Of a stretch of DNA of 64,000 bases, positions 52,899 through 62,242 are shown piece by piece (positions within the stretch are counted from its first letter, which is position 1; each line of letters begins with the position of its first letter). The notes below the pieces were generated by a model that was not told the origin of the DNA, did no database searches, and saw nothing but the letters and a program-made list of their open reading frames with translations. The position numbers and the translations under genes were made by a program. The stretch is from PFJX01 sp964393825 (GTDB taxonomy: Bacteria > Pseudomonadota > Gammaproteobacteria > Burkholderiales > Thiobacillaceae): positions 26,007 through 90,006 of the forward strand of contig CAYMUY010000012.1 in NCBI GenBank assembly GCA_964393825.1, written 5' to 3'.

Positions 52899-53810
52899 TC
52901 AGTCCGGGCAGGCCTCGGGGGGCAGGTCGAGGGTGGCCACGACGCGGTTGCCATTGCCCTGATAGACCAGCGTGGAAAAGCTCAGTTTGCGCGCCATGGC
53001 GATACCGCGGCCATGCGGGTCGAAGATGCGCGCGGGGTCGAATTCCAGATACTGCGTCCAGTCGAAACCCTCTCCCTGGTCGCTGATGGTGAAGCGAAGG
53101 GCGTTTGGCAAACGCTCGAACAGGACCTCGACGTATCGCTCGCGGTATTCCGGCAGGGTGATGCGACGATCCAGTTCCTCCTGCCAGCGGTTTTCCAGCA
53201 GCAACCGGGTCTTGTCCCGATAGGCGAGGCCGAGATTGCCGTGTTCCACCGCGTTGATCAGCAGTTCCTGCAGGCCGATGGCCAGGGTGGCCGGGTCCGC
53301 CGCGGCCTGGGCGAAGAAATGCGCCAGCAGGCGTGCCTCCTCGACGGAGCGGAAACGAAAACGGCCGAGATGCAGGAAGGCGAAGGGCTGCTCGGCGCGG
53401 CGCACCGTATCCTGCAGGCGGCGATAGTCATGACACTGCTCGATCGCGGCATTGACCACAGCCACCAGCAGGTCCGGCTTGAACGGCTTGGTGAGGTAGT
53501 AATGGGCGCCCTGGTCGATGCCCTCCTGGATGCTGGCGGGACTGGTTTCGCCGGTCTCCATGACCACCGGGATGTCGCGTAGCGCGGGTGTCGACTTGAG
53601 TTTGCGCAGCAAGGCCAGGCCATCCATGCGCGGCATGTTGCGGTCGGTCAGGATGACGTCGAAGTCGCTGTCGCCCGCCTCCAGACGCTCCCAGGCCGCC
53701 TGACCATCGCCAAGCGTGATGACTTGATGGCCCACGGCTGCCAGCGCATCCTCGATCAGCAGGGCGACGACGGCATCATCCTCCACCAGCAGGACGCGGC
53801 CTTCGCTCAT
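52899..53810 (-). CDS. Response regulator with anti-sigma-type ATPase domain
   Basis: 303 residues. The N-terminal receiver domain (VLLVEDDAVVALLIEDAL, VILTDRNMPRMDGLALL with the phosphoacceptor Asp, KPF) is joined to a C-terminal HATPase_c_2 domain (LQELLINAVEHGNLG, DQGEGFDWTQY, PHGRGIAMARKL). This RsbW/anti-sigma-factor-kinase-like pairing suggests control by a partner-switch rather than DNA binding. No sigma factor or anti-anti-sigma gene is adjacent. It is transcribed on the same strand as the DUF302-hpn set, 132 bases upstream. Confidence 0.88.
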   Translation of the reverse strand: MSEGRVLLVEDDAVVALLIEDALAAVGHQVITLGDGQAAWERLEAGDSDFDVILTDRNMPRMDGLALLRKLKSTPALRDIPVVMETGETSPASIQEGIDQGAHYYLTKPFKPDLLVAVVNAAIEQCHDYRRLQDTVRRAEQPFAFLHLGRFRFRSVEEARLLAHFFAQAAADPATLAIGLQELLINAVEHGNLGLAYRDKTRLLLENRWQEELDRRITLPEYRERYVEVLFERLPNALRFTISDQGEGFDWTQYLEFDPARIFDPHGRGIAMARKLSFSTLVYQGNGNRVVATLDLPPEACPD

Positions 53811-54026
53811 TGATGTCTCTCCTCGATTCGGTTTTCCGCGAAGATACGCCGAGTTTCCCCGCAGTCAACGCCTTCCCCGTTCCAGTGCATGTGGTTGCCG
53901 GAGAGGGGGATAATCCGGGCACCCTTCCGCGACGGGCCTCTAGCGGTTTTCCACACTGTTTTTCCGCAGTGCAGCAAGCTACTATCCCGCGCCAGCGATC
54001 CCGATCAACCGCCCCGAGGTGACAGC

Positions 54027-55226
54027 ATGAGCGACCTGAACCAGAAAGCCCTGGACTACCACGAGTTTCCCCGTCCCGGAAAAATCTCCGTGGAATCCTC
54101 CAAGCCCTGCACCACCCAGTACGACCTCTCCCTGGCCTATACCCCCGGCGTCGCCGAGCCGGTGCGCGAGATCGCCAAGGACCCCGCCAACGCCTACCGC
54201 TACACCAACAAGGGCAACCTGGTCGCGGTCATCACCGACGGCACCGCCATCCTCGGCCTCGGCAACCTCGGCCCGCTCGCCAGCAAGCCGGTCATGGAAG
54301 GCAAGGGCATCCTGTTCAAGCGCTTCGCCGGCATCGACGTGTTCGACATCGAGGTGAACGCCCCCAGCGTCGAAAGCTTCATCGAAACCGTGGTCAACAT
54401 TTCCCCCACCTTCGGCGGCATCAACCTCGAAGACATCGCCGCCCCGCACTGCTTCGAGATCGAGGCCGCCCTGAAAGCGCGCCTCGACATTCCCGTTTTC
54501 CACGACGACCAGCACGGCACCGCCATCGTCATGTGCGCCGGCCTGCTCAACGCCCTCGAAGTGCAAGGCAAGCAACTCGACGACATCAAGCTGGTCTGCC
54601 TCGGCGCCGGCGCCGCCGGCCTCTCCTGCATGCGCCTGCTGATCGCCATGGGCGGCAACAAGGCCAACATGACCCTGGTCGACAGCAAGGGCGTCATCCA
54701 CAGCGGTCGCACCGACCTCAACGCCCACAAACAGGAATTCGCCAAGGACACCGAGCAGCGCAGCCTCGCCGACGCCATGAACGGCGCCGACGTCTTCATC
54801 GGCGTCTCCGGCCCCAACCTGGTCAGCGCCGAAATGGTCAAGAGCATGGCCGCCAAACCCATCCTCTTCGCCATGGCCAACCCCGACCCGGAAATCACCC
54901 CCGCCCAGGTCCATGCCTGCCGCGACGATGCCCTTATGGCCACCGGCCGCTCCGACTACCCCAACCAGGTCAACAACGTCTTGGGCTTCCCCTACATCTT
55001 CAAGGGCACCTTCGACGCCCGCGCCCGTGCCATCACCCAACCCATGATGATCGCCGCTGCCCAGGCCCTCGCCGCCCTCGCCCGCGAACCGGTCCCGGCC
55101 GAAGTCCTGGAAGCCTACAAGCTGGACAAACTCGACTTCGGCCGCGACTACATCATCCCGAAACCCTTCGATCCGCGCCTGATCGACCGCATCCCCCCGG
55201 CTGTGGCCGCGGCGGCCACCAAGTAA
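54027..55226 (+). CDS. NAD(P)-dependent malic enzyme (short form)
   Basis: A 399-residue malic enzyme converting malate to pyruvate and CO2. SLAYTPGVAEPVREIAKDP, GLGNLGPLASKPVMEGKG, the metal-site FHDDQHGTAIVMCAGLLNAL and the Rossmann motif LVCLGAGAAGLSCMRLL are present. It lacks the C-terminal phosphotransacetylase-like domain of the larger MaeB proteins. Cofactor (NAD or NADP) cannot be assigned safely. GAGGTGACAGC precedes the ATG. It ends at a hairpin terminator before the cas promoter region. Confidence 0.94.
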   Translation: MSDLNQKALDYHEFPRPGKISVESSKPCTTQYDLSLAYTPGVAEPVREIAKDPANAYRYTNKGNLVAVITDGTAILGLGNLGPLASKPVMEGKGILFKRFAGIDVFDIEVNAPSVESFIETVVNISPTFGGINLEDIAAPHCFEIEAALKARLDIPVFHDDQHGTAIVMCAGLLNALEVQGKQLDDIKLVCLGAGAAGLSCMRLLIAMGGNKANMTLVDSKGVIHSGRTDLNAHKQEFAKDTEQRSLADAMNGADVFIGVSGPNLVSAEMVKSMAAKPILFAMANPDPEITPAQVHACRDDALMATGRSDYPNQVNNVLGFPYIFKGTFDARARAITQPMMIAAAQALAALAREPVPAEVLEAYKLDKLDFGRDYIIPKPFDPRLIDRIPPAVAAAATK

Positions 55227-55250
55227 CCGGCCTCACCCCCTCCCTGACCG

Positions 55251-55277
55251 CGCCCTCCAAGAGAGGGCGTGTTTGTT
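55251..55277 (+). terminator. Terminator after the malic enzyme gene
   Basis: CGCCCTC and GAGGGCG form a 7-bp stem with loop CAAGA, followed by TGTTTGTT, 25 bases after the stop. Confidence 0.7.
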
Positions 55278-55480
55278 AATGCCGCCAGGCGTCATGCCGA
55301 CCGGTTCATCCGCTCGTCCCGTTATGGGTCAATGGTTTCCGCCCGTGACGCGGTGCCGAATGGCATATCCAGGATGTCATATCTCTAATCTCGCTTCCCC
55401 ATGCTAGCCTGACCGTCTTCAAGGCAACCGAGATTGCCGTTGGTGCCCCCCCGGCATCGGGCGGCGGCAAGGGAGAGGCA
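55278..55480. promoter_or_regulatory. cas operon upstream region
   Basis: About 200 bases before cas3. An extended -10-like TGCTAGCCT at 55402-55410 is a weak candidate. AGGGAGAGGCA precedes the cas3 ATG. No repeat or leader-like array is present here. Confidence 0.4.
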
Positions 55481-58216
55481 ATGGATCGGCTGTTTCGTTA
55501 TTGGGGAAAGGCGGATACGACCTACGCGGCCGGGCCGAAATGGCATCCGCTGGTTTATCACTGTCTGGATGTGGCGGCTTGCGGTGAGGCTTTGCTGCAA
55601 GGCCACATGGAATGGCTTGGCAAGCTGGCGAATATCACCGGCATGGACATGCTTCGGCTCAAGCCATGGCTGATCTACCTGCTGGCGCTTCACGACACCG
55701 GAAAGTTTGCCCATGGTTTTCAGCAACTGCCGGGAAACCCGTTCGGCCTCGAAACCTGCGTGGCCTACGACCAGCGCCACGACACCCTGGGTTTCGCCCT
55801 GCTGTCCGAGCACCTGTCGCGCTGGCTGGGCCGTTCGGCGGACGACGAAGGCGATTTGGATATGCTGGCGCCCTGGCTCGCCGCCGTGACCGGCCACCAT
55901 GGCCGGCCGCCCAAAGAGGTCGATGCACGTGGCTTGCTGTCGCGTCATTTCTCAGGGGAGGTGCTGAGCGATGCCCGTAATTTATCCGAGGCGCTCCAAC
56001 AGCTTCTTTGCCCTGAGGGATGGTGTCTTCCTGACGCGGAGGTCATTCCACCGGAACGGCAACAACAAGCCTCTTGGCTGCTTGCCGGGCTGGCGGTGCT
56101 GGCGGACTGGCTGGGCTCCAATGCCGCCTGGTTTCCTTATTGCGAGCCCGGCCCGAACCTGTCGGAGTATTGGCGGGATGTCGCCCAACCCCTGGCGCGT
56201 CGCGCCGTGAAGGAAAGCGGCTTGACAGGCACAACCTCCGCGCCCGATATCCGCTTCGCTGGCCTGTTTCCCGCCATCGAAAGGACACCGACACCCTTGC
56301 AGTCCTGGGCGGATAGCGTGCCGATCGCGGCGGGGCCGCAACTGTTTATCCTGGAAGAACTTACCGGGGCCGGGAAAACCGAAGCCGCCCTGACTCTGGC
56401 CGGTCGCCTGATGGCGTCGGGGCAGGCCCAGGGCCTGTATTTCGCCCTGCCGACCATGGCCACGGCGGACGCGATGTATGGCCGGATACGCCAGGGCGGG
56501 GAGGGTCGTGAGCTGTGGCGACGCTTCTTCGCCGAGGGGGACGCTTCCCTCGTGCTCGCCCATTCCGCCGCCCAAACCGCGCGCAAGCTGGAAACCCTGC
56601 GAATCGAGCGAGATGCCGGTTATGGCGGACGGGGGCAGGAGGCTTCGGCCTCGCAAAGCGGCGCCGCCTGGCTGGCCGACAGCCGCAAGAAGGCGCTGCT
56701 GGCGGATTTCGGTGTGGGCACCGTCGACCAGGCCTTGCTTGGCGTCCTGCAACTGCGCCACCAATCCCTCCGCCTGTTGGGCTTGTCCGGCAAGGTGCTG
56801 CTGGTGGATGAGGTCCATGCCTGCGATTGCTACATGGGCGAATTGTTGGGGCGTCTGCTGCAATTCCATGCCGCCCTGGGCGGTTCCGCCATCCTTCTTT
56901 CCGCCACTCTGCCGTTGGAACAACGCACCCGGCTGCTGAACCATTTCGCGCAAGGCGCGGGCTGGCACCGTGCACAACCCGATTCCCGGAACGCCTACCC
57001 GCTGGCGACCCAACTCCACCCACAAGGACTGACGGAGACGCCGGTGCTGGCTCGCGTCGAGGTTTCCCGGCACGTGTTCGTGGATGCCCTGACGGAAGAG
57101 GAAGCCGTATTCCAGCGTCTATACCACACCACCCGCGCCGGTGGATGCGCGGCCTGGGTACGCAACACCATTTGGGATGCCCTAGAAGCCTGCCGACAAT
57201 GGCAAACGCGCTACCCGGACATCCCCGTCACCCTGTTCCATGCCCGTTTCGCCCTGATTGACCGCCTGCGCATCGGCGAAACGGTGATGCGGCAATTCGG
57301 TCCGGACAGCACGGCGAAGTCGCGCCAAGGCCGGCTGGTCATCGCCACCCAGGTCGTGGAGCAATCTCTGGATGTGGACTTCGACGACCTGGTGACCGAT
57401 CTCGCGCCGATCGACCTGATCCTGCAGCGCGCCGGACGCCTGCAACGCCACAAGCGCGATCGCCAGGGCAACCGCGCGGATCGGGAAGGCCGTGGCGGCG
57501 GCCCGCGGCTCGGGTTGTTCGCGCCCCCTCCGGCGAATGACGCGCCAGCGGACTGGTTCAAACGCTTGTTGCCCAAGGCCGCCGCCGTCTACCCCGACCA
57601 CGGCCGCCTCTGGCTCACCGCCCACTGGCTGCTACAGCGCGGCGGATTCAGCTTGCCGGAGGATGCGCGCGCGATGATCGAAACGGTGTACGGCGAGGGT
57701 AGTTACGAAGCGACGCCAGTAAGGCTCAAGAAAAGCTCGGATAAGAAGGAAGGCGCCTGCCAGTGTGAACGCGGCCTGGCCCGACAGAACAGCCTGTCCT
57801 TCGACTATGGCTATTCCTCCACCGGCAATGCCTGGCCGGATGAAGACAGCCATGCCGAAATCGGCACTCGTCTGGGTGACAAAACCGTCCGCATCCGGCT
57901 GGCACGGCGGGACGGCGACAGGCTCACCTCCTGGGCCACCACCGGGAGCAATATCGACTGGCCGCTTTCCGAACTCACCGTGCCCTGGCGTCTGATCGCG
58001 GGCGAGTCGCCGCGCCACGCCGCCTTGCTGGAGCAGGCGCGCAAGGGAATGGCGGACGAGGGCAGGTATTGCCTCATCGTTCCCCTGGAAGTGGAAAGGG
58101 AAGTGTGGCGGGGCTGGGCGGCCAACCCGGAGGGCCAGGAAATTCGGGTGATCTACTCGGCGACATTGGGTTTACGCATCGAACAAGGAGAGGTGACGGA
58201 TGAATCTGATCAATGA
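55481..58216 (+). CDS. cas3: CRISPR-associated helicase/nuclease Cas3 (type I-E)
   Basis: A 911-residue Cas3 recruited by Cascade to nick, unwind and degrade target DNA. The N-terminal HD nuclease shows YHCLDVAACG, LALHDTGKFAHGFQQ (about 71) and LAGLAVLADWLGSN. The helicase has Walker A TGAGKTEAAL (about 293), DEVH in LLVDEVHACDCY (about 440), SATLP and QVVEQSLDVDFDDLVTDLAPIDLILQRAGRL. Length matches the type I-E family (about 890). It overlaps cse1 by 17 bases. Motifs for both activities are intact. Confidence 0.96.
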   Translation: MDRLFRYWGKADTTYAAGPKWHPLVYHCLDVAACGEALLQGHMEWLGKLANITGMDMLRLKPWLIYLLALHDTGKFAHGFQQLPGNPFGLETCVAYDQRHDTLGFALLSEHLSRWLGRSADDEGDLDMLAPWLAAVTGHHGRPPKEVDARGLLSRHFSGEVLSDARNLSEALQQLLCPEGWCLPDAEVIPPERQQQASWLLAGLAVLADWLGSNAAWFPYCEPGPNLSEYWRDVAQPLARRAVKESGLTGTTSAPDIRFAGLFPAIERTPTPLQSWADSVPIAAGPQLFILEELTGAGKTEAALTLAGRLMASGQAQGLYFALPTMATADAMYGRIRQGGEGRELWRRFFAEGDASLVLAHSAAQTARKLETLRIERDAGYGGRGQEASASQSGAAWLADSRKKALLADFGVGTVDQALLGVLQLRHQSLRLLGLSGKVLLVDEVHACDCYMGELLGRLLQFHAALGGSAILLSATLPLEQRTRLLNHFAQGAGWHRAQPDSRNAYPLATQLHPQGLTETPVLARVEVSRHVFVDALTEEEAVFQRLYHTTRAGGCAAWVRNTIWDALEACRQWQTRYPDIPVTLFHARFALIDRLRIGETVMRQFGPDSTAKSRQGRLVIATQVVEQSLDVDFDDLVTDLAPIDLILQRAGRLQRHKRDRQGNRADREGRGGGPRLGLFAPPPANDAPADWFKRLLPKAAAVYPDHGRLWLTAHWLLQRGGFSLPEDARAMIETVYGEGSYEATPVRLKKSSDKKEGACQCERGLARQNSLSFDYGYSSTGNAWPDEDSHAEIGTRLGDKTVRIRLARRDGDRLTSWATTGSNIDWPLSELTVPWRLIAGESPRHAALLEQARKGMADEGRYCLIVPLEVEREVWRGWAANPEGQEIRVIYSATLGLRIEQGEVTDESDQ

Positions 58217-59807
58217 CCCCTGGATACCGGTCCGCCGCGCCGATGGCGGCCCCCCAGCGCGCATCGCGCCCTGGCAATTGACGGGGAACTGGGCAGACAA
58301 CCCGATCCTCGCCGTCACCAGTCCGCGCCCGGACTTCGACGGTGCCCTCACCCAATTCCTCATAGGCCTGCTACAGACCACCTGCACCCCGGACATTGCT
58401 ACCTGGCGCAAGTGGCGGCGCGAGCCACCCAACCCGGCGGAGTTGAAACAACACTTCTCCGGAGTGGCCCCGTATTTCGAATTGGAGGGGGAGAAGGCGT
58501 TCATGCAGGACTACAGCCCCACCGAACTGGACAAGGTCTTTCCCATCGCCGCCTTGCTGGTCGGCGCGCCACCGGAAGACAGCGAGACCGATTTGTTCAT
58601 CAAACAAGGTAGCGTCGAACAGTTATGTCCGCATTGCGCGGCGGCCGCCCTGTTTTCGATCCAGACCGATTCGCCCGAAGGCGGGCGCGGCTACCGCACC
58701 GGATTGCGCGGTGGCGGGCCGCTGACGACGCTGGTATTGGGCGAAACGCTGTGGCAGACCTGCTGGCTGAACATACTGGAGAAAACGGCTTATCTGGCCG
58801 ACGGGAACAATCTTGAAGAGGTCGAACCCGCCTTGCGTTTTCCCTGGTTGGGCAAGACCCGGACGAGCGAGGGGAAGCCGCCGGAAGGCGTGACCACGCC
58901 GCTGGACGTGCACCCGGATCAACAGTTCTGGGCCTTGCCGCGACGGATACGCCTGGTAAAGACATCGGATCAATCACGGCACTGCGATGTATGCGGAGAG
59001 CGTTCCGCCGAACTGTTCCGGCAGTTCAAGACGAAGAACCACGGCGTGAACTACCAGGGTTTCGAACACCCCTTGAGCCCCCACTACCTCAAAGATGGCC
59101 AGCGCCTTCCGGTGCATCCGCGCCCGGGCGGAATCGGCTACCGGCATTGGTTGGGACTGGTGGAAAGCAGCGAGGATCACATTCCCGCCAGGACGGTCCA
59201 GCAGTTCCGCAAACGCCTGCGCCGCGATGGGATGCTCTGGGCCTTCGGCTACGACATGAAAAGCAACAAGGCGCGCTGCTGGTATGACGCCCGGATGCCA
59301 ATCCTCATGCTCCCGGAAGAACTGGAAATCGGCTTCAGAGACATCGTGGCCAAACTGGTACTGGCCGCCGACAAGGTGGCCGATGATTTGCGCAGCCAGA
59401 TCAAGGCCGCCCTGTTTGGCGATGGCAGCGTGCGTGGTGACCTGAGCTTCGTCCAGGCCGATTTCTGGAGCGAAACGGAAACCGCCTTCTACAGCCATTT
59501 GCGTAAGCTGCGGGAGGCGCTTCCCAGCGATCCCCTGGCGCAAACCTTGTTGGAAAGCTGGCTCAAAACCCTGCGCCAGGCGGCATTTAAGGTCTTCGAC
59601 CGCCATTCCCAGACCGGCGATTTCGATGCTGTCGCGCCGCGGCGCATCGCCCTGGCTCGCAACAATCTGGGCAAAGCCCTGGCCGGCGCGCCCCTGCGGG
59701 AAAAAATCCTGGGTTTGCCCAAGCCGACCAAAACACACAAGGGCAAGAAAGCCTTGGCATCCCAACCCATCCAACTCAGCTTGATCGAAGGAGGTTCCAG
59801 TGAGTGA
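58200..59807 (+). CDS. casA: Cascade large subunit Cse1 (CasA/Cas8e)
   Basis: A 535-residue Cse1-type large subunit recognising PAM and recruiting Cas3. It starts MNLINDPWIPVRRADGG, as is common, and shows EKAFMQDYSPTELDK, a Cys/His region CPHCAAAALFSIQ (about 142), TGLRGGGPLTTLVLG and CDVCGERSAELFRQF (about 261). A good ribosome-binding site (AAGGAGAGGTGACGG) precedes the ATG. The gene overlaps cas3 and cse2. Length is close to E. coli CasA (502). Confidence 0.94.
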   Translation: MNLINDPWIPVRRADGGPPARIAPWQLTGNWADNPILAVTSPRPDFDGALTQFLIGLLQTTCTPDIATWRKWRREPPNPAELKQHFSGVAPYFELEGEKAFMQDYSPTELDKVFPIAALLVGAPPEDSETDLFIKQGSVEQLCPHCAAAALFSIQTDSPEGGRGYRTGLRGGGPLTTLVLGETLWQTCWLNILEKTAYLADGNNLEEVEPALRFPWLGKTRTSEGKPPEGVTTPLDVHPDQQFWALPRRIRLVKTSDQSRHCDVCGERSAELFRQFKTKNHGVNYQGFEHPLSPHYLKDGQRLPVHPRPGGIGYRHWLGLVESSEDHIPARTVQQFRKRLRRDGMLWAFGYDMKSNKARCWYDARMPILMLPEELEIGFRDIVAKLVLAADKVADDLRSQIKAALFGDGSVRGDLSFVQADFWSETETAFYSHLRKLREALPSDPLAQTLLESWLKTLRQAAFKVFDRHSQTGDFDAVAPRRIALARNNLGKALAGAPLREKILGLPKPTKTHKGKKALASQPIQLSLIEGGSSE

Positions 59808-60351
59808 CACCAAGAAAATGCTGTTTCCCCAGGGTAATCCGGACGATCCGTCGTATGTCCACCTGCTCGGCTGGTGGCGGCAACTCGAACAGGACAAGGG
59901 CGAACGCGCCGCCCTGCGGCGTGCTTCCAGCCTCACCGAGGTCATGCTGAGCCCGGCCTACATGCGGTTGCTGCGCGAAATGCGCCATGCCGGCTATGCC
60001 ATCGCCAACCGCGACACGCCCCTGGGCAAGATCGCGGCCATCGCCGGTCTGGCCGCGCGGGTGAAGGAAACGGCGCCCGAAGGCCTCGCCCGGCGCATGG
60101 GCATGGCGAAACCCGGGGGTTCCACAGCCACGGTTTCGGAACTGCGCCTGCGTCGCCTCCTCGCCTGCGACGACCTGGAAGAGTTGTACACCCTGTTGCG
60201 CCGGGCCTTGGCGTTGCTCGACGACCGCGCCGATCTCGCCGACCTGGCCGCCCTCGTCTGGAACTGGGCACCGCTCGACGAAAAGCGTACCCACGACCCC
60301 CGGCGCCGCCTGGCGTATGACTACTACGAAGTTGCTCCCATCAAGCCCTGA
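59800..60351 (+). CDS. casB: Cascade small subunit Cse2 (CasB)
   Basis: A 183-residue all-helical small subunit: VHLLGWWRQLEQDKGERAALRRASSLTEVMLSPAYMRLL and the C-terminal YDYYEVAP. Starts with GTG overlapping the cse1 stop by eight bases, after a GGAGG. In E. coli CasB forms a dimer that lines the crRNA-DNA hybrid. Confidence 0.9.
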   Translation: MSDTKKMLFPQGNPDDPSYVHLLGWWRQLEQDKGERAALRRASSLTEVMLSPAYMRLLREMRHAGYAIANRDTPLGKIAAIAGLAARVKETAPEGLARRMGMAKPGGSTATVSELRLRRLLACDDLEELYTLLRRALALLDDRADLADLAALVWNWAPLDEKRTHDPRRRLAYDYYEVAPIKP

Positions 60352-60371
60352 TCCATTCCAAGGAGGACACC

Positions 60372-61451
60372 ATGACCACTTTCCTGCAACTGCACCTGCT
60401 CACCAGCTACCCGCCCGCCTGCCTCAACCGCGACGACCTCAACCGACCCAAGAGCGCAAGGATGGGCGGGGTGGACCGCCTGCGCATCTCCAGCCAGAGC
60501 CTGAAACGGGCGTGGCGAACGTCGGAGCAATTCGAAGCGGCCTTCAAGGGCAACCTGGGCACACGTACCAAGCTGAAAGGCGTTGAGATCTATCAGTCCC
60601 TGAAACAGGCTGAGATCGCCGAAAGAGACGCACGTGAATGGGCCAGGTCGATCGCCGGCCGCTTTGGCAAGCTGAAAGCGGCCAAGGCGGACAAGCCTCT
60701 GAACGATCTGGAAATCGAACAACTCGCCCATTTCAGCCCGGAAGAGGAGGCCGCCATCGAGACGCTTCTGGTGACATTGGCCCGGGAACGGCGCACACCC
60801 AGCGAAGCCGAACTGAATCTGCTGCGTCGGGAGCACACGGCGGTGGACATTGCCCTTTTCGGTCGCATGCTGGCGGACAGTCCAGCGTTCAATACCGAAG
60901 CCGCCTGCCAGGTCGCCCACGCGATCACCGTCCATCGCGCCGCCGTGGAAGACGATTTCTTCACCGCCGTGGATGACCTCAACCATCACGAGGAAGACGC
61001 CGGTTCCGCCCACATGGGGGAACAGGGCTTCGGCGCTGGCCTGTTCTACCAATACGTCTGCATCGACTGTGACCGCCTGAAAGAAAATCTGGGTGGCGAC
61101 GCGGCCCTGGCGCAACGCGCCATCCAGGCCCTGATCGAGGCCGCCGCCACCGTGGCGCCCACCGGCAAGCAGAACAGCTTCGCCAGCCGCGCCTGGGCGT
61201 ATTACGCGCTGGCGGAAAAAGGCAGCCGCCAGCCCCGCGCCCTCTCCCTGGCGTACATGAAACCGGTGAACGAGCGCGGCGACGGCATGCTGGATAACGC
61301 CGTCAAGGCGTTGGAGAGCATGCGCGCCAACCTGGACAAGGTGTATTACCAGGGCGAGGCCTTGCCCTCCCAACGCATCAATGCCGTCACCGGCGATGGG
61401 GACTTCGGGGCATTGAAAGCCTGGGCCGCGGACTGCGGGGGTGGCGCATGA
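60372..61451 (+). CDS. casC: Cascade backbone subunit Cas7e (CasC)
   Basis: A 359-residue RAMP protein forming the hexameric crRNA-binding backbone. Characteristic N-terminal segment FLQLHLLTSYPPACLNRDDLNRPKSARMGGVDRLRISSQSLKRAWRTSEQF. Later ITVHRAAVEDDFFTAVDDLNHHEEDAGSAHMGEQGFGAGLFYQYVCID contains the thumb and metal-proximal region. Starts 20 bases after cse2 with AAGGAGGACACC; the end overlaps cas5. Confidence 0.95.
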   Translation: MTTFLQLHLLTSYPPACLNRDDLNRPKSARMGGVDRLRISSQSLKRAWRTSEQFEAAFKGNLGTRTKLKGVEIYQSLKQAEIAERDAREWARSIAGRFGKLKAAKADKPLNDLEIEQLAHFSPEEEAAIETLLVTLARERRTPSEAELNLLRREHTAVDIALFGRMLADSPAFNTEAACQVAHAITVHRAAVEDDFFTAVDDLNHHEEDAGSAHMGEQGFGAGLFYQYVCIDCDRLKENLGGDAALAQRAIQALIEAAATVAPTGKQNSFASRAWAYYALAEKGSRQPRALSLAYMKPVNERGDGMLDNAVKALESMRANLDKVYYQGEALPSQRINAVTGDGDFGALKAWAADCGGGA

Positions 61452-62242
61452 GGGATTACCTCGTCTTCCAACTCTATGGCCCCCTGTCCGCCTGGGGTGA
61501 CATCGCGGTGGGCGAAACCCGGCTCGCCATGATGAGCCCGTCCAAATCCGCCGTCCTGGGGCTGGTCGCAGCCGCCCTGGGGCTGCGCCGACCGGATACC
61601 TCCGGTGACGATGCCACGCGCCAGCGCTGGGAGGCCGAGCACCAGGCGCTCGCGGCGGGGTATGGCATGGCGGCCAAGCTCACGAGGCCCGGTTTGCCGC
61701 TGACCGACTACCACACCGCCCAGGTGCCTCCGAGCGGCAAGGGCAGGAACCGCAAGGTCTACGCCACCCGCCGCGATGAACTGACCTGGCTGCCCCGCCA
61801 CGACCTGAACACCATCCTCTCCCGCCGCGACTACCGCCAGGACGCCTACGCCGCCATCGCGCTTTGGGCCAGAGACAACGCCCCGCATCCGCTCTCGACA
61901 CTCCGCGCGCGTCTCCTGGCGCCAGAGTTTCCCCTCTATCTGGGACGGAAATCCTGCCCCGTGGCGTTGCCGCTCAACCCGAAACTAATCGAGACCGCCA
62001 ACCTGGAAGACTGCTTCGCTGGTTATACCTTCCAGGAAGCCGCGCGCCTGATCTGGCCGCACGACGAATGCCGTCCGTCCCGCTTGCCGGAAGATCAAGC
62101 CATGCTGTTCTGGGAGGCCGATGCGGAAACCACGCTGGCGCACGAGGAAATCCACACCCGGCGCGATCTGCCCGTTTCCCGCCGCCGCTGGCAATTCGCC
62201 ACCCGGCAAGAGCGGCGCGCCCATCTCGGGAGCCGGCCATGA
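61448..62242 (+). CDS. casD: Cascade subunit Cas5e (CasD)
   Basis: A 264-residue RAMP protein that caps the crRNA 5' handle: MRDYLVFQLYGPLSAWGDIAVGETRLAMMSPSKSAVLGLVAAALGL and the C-terminal RRDLPVSRRRWQFATRQE. The ATG overlaps the cas7 stop (ATGA). It ends by overlapping the cas6e start. Confidence 0.94.
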   Translation: MRDYLVFQLYGPLSAWGDIAVGETRLAMMSPSKSAVLGLVAAALGLRRPDTSGDDATRQRWEAEHQALAAGYGMAAKLTRPGLPLTDYHTAQVPPSGKGRNRKVYATRRDELTWLPRHDLNTILSRRDYRQDAYAAIALWARDNAPHPLSTLRARLLAPEFPLYLGRKSCPVALPLNPKLIETANLEDCFAGYTFQEAARLIWPHDECRPSRLPEDQAMLFWEADAETTLAHEEIHTRRDLPVSRRRWQFATRQERRAHLGSRP

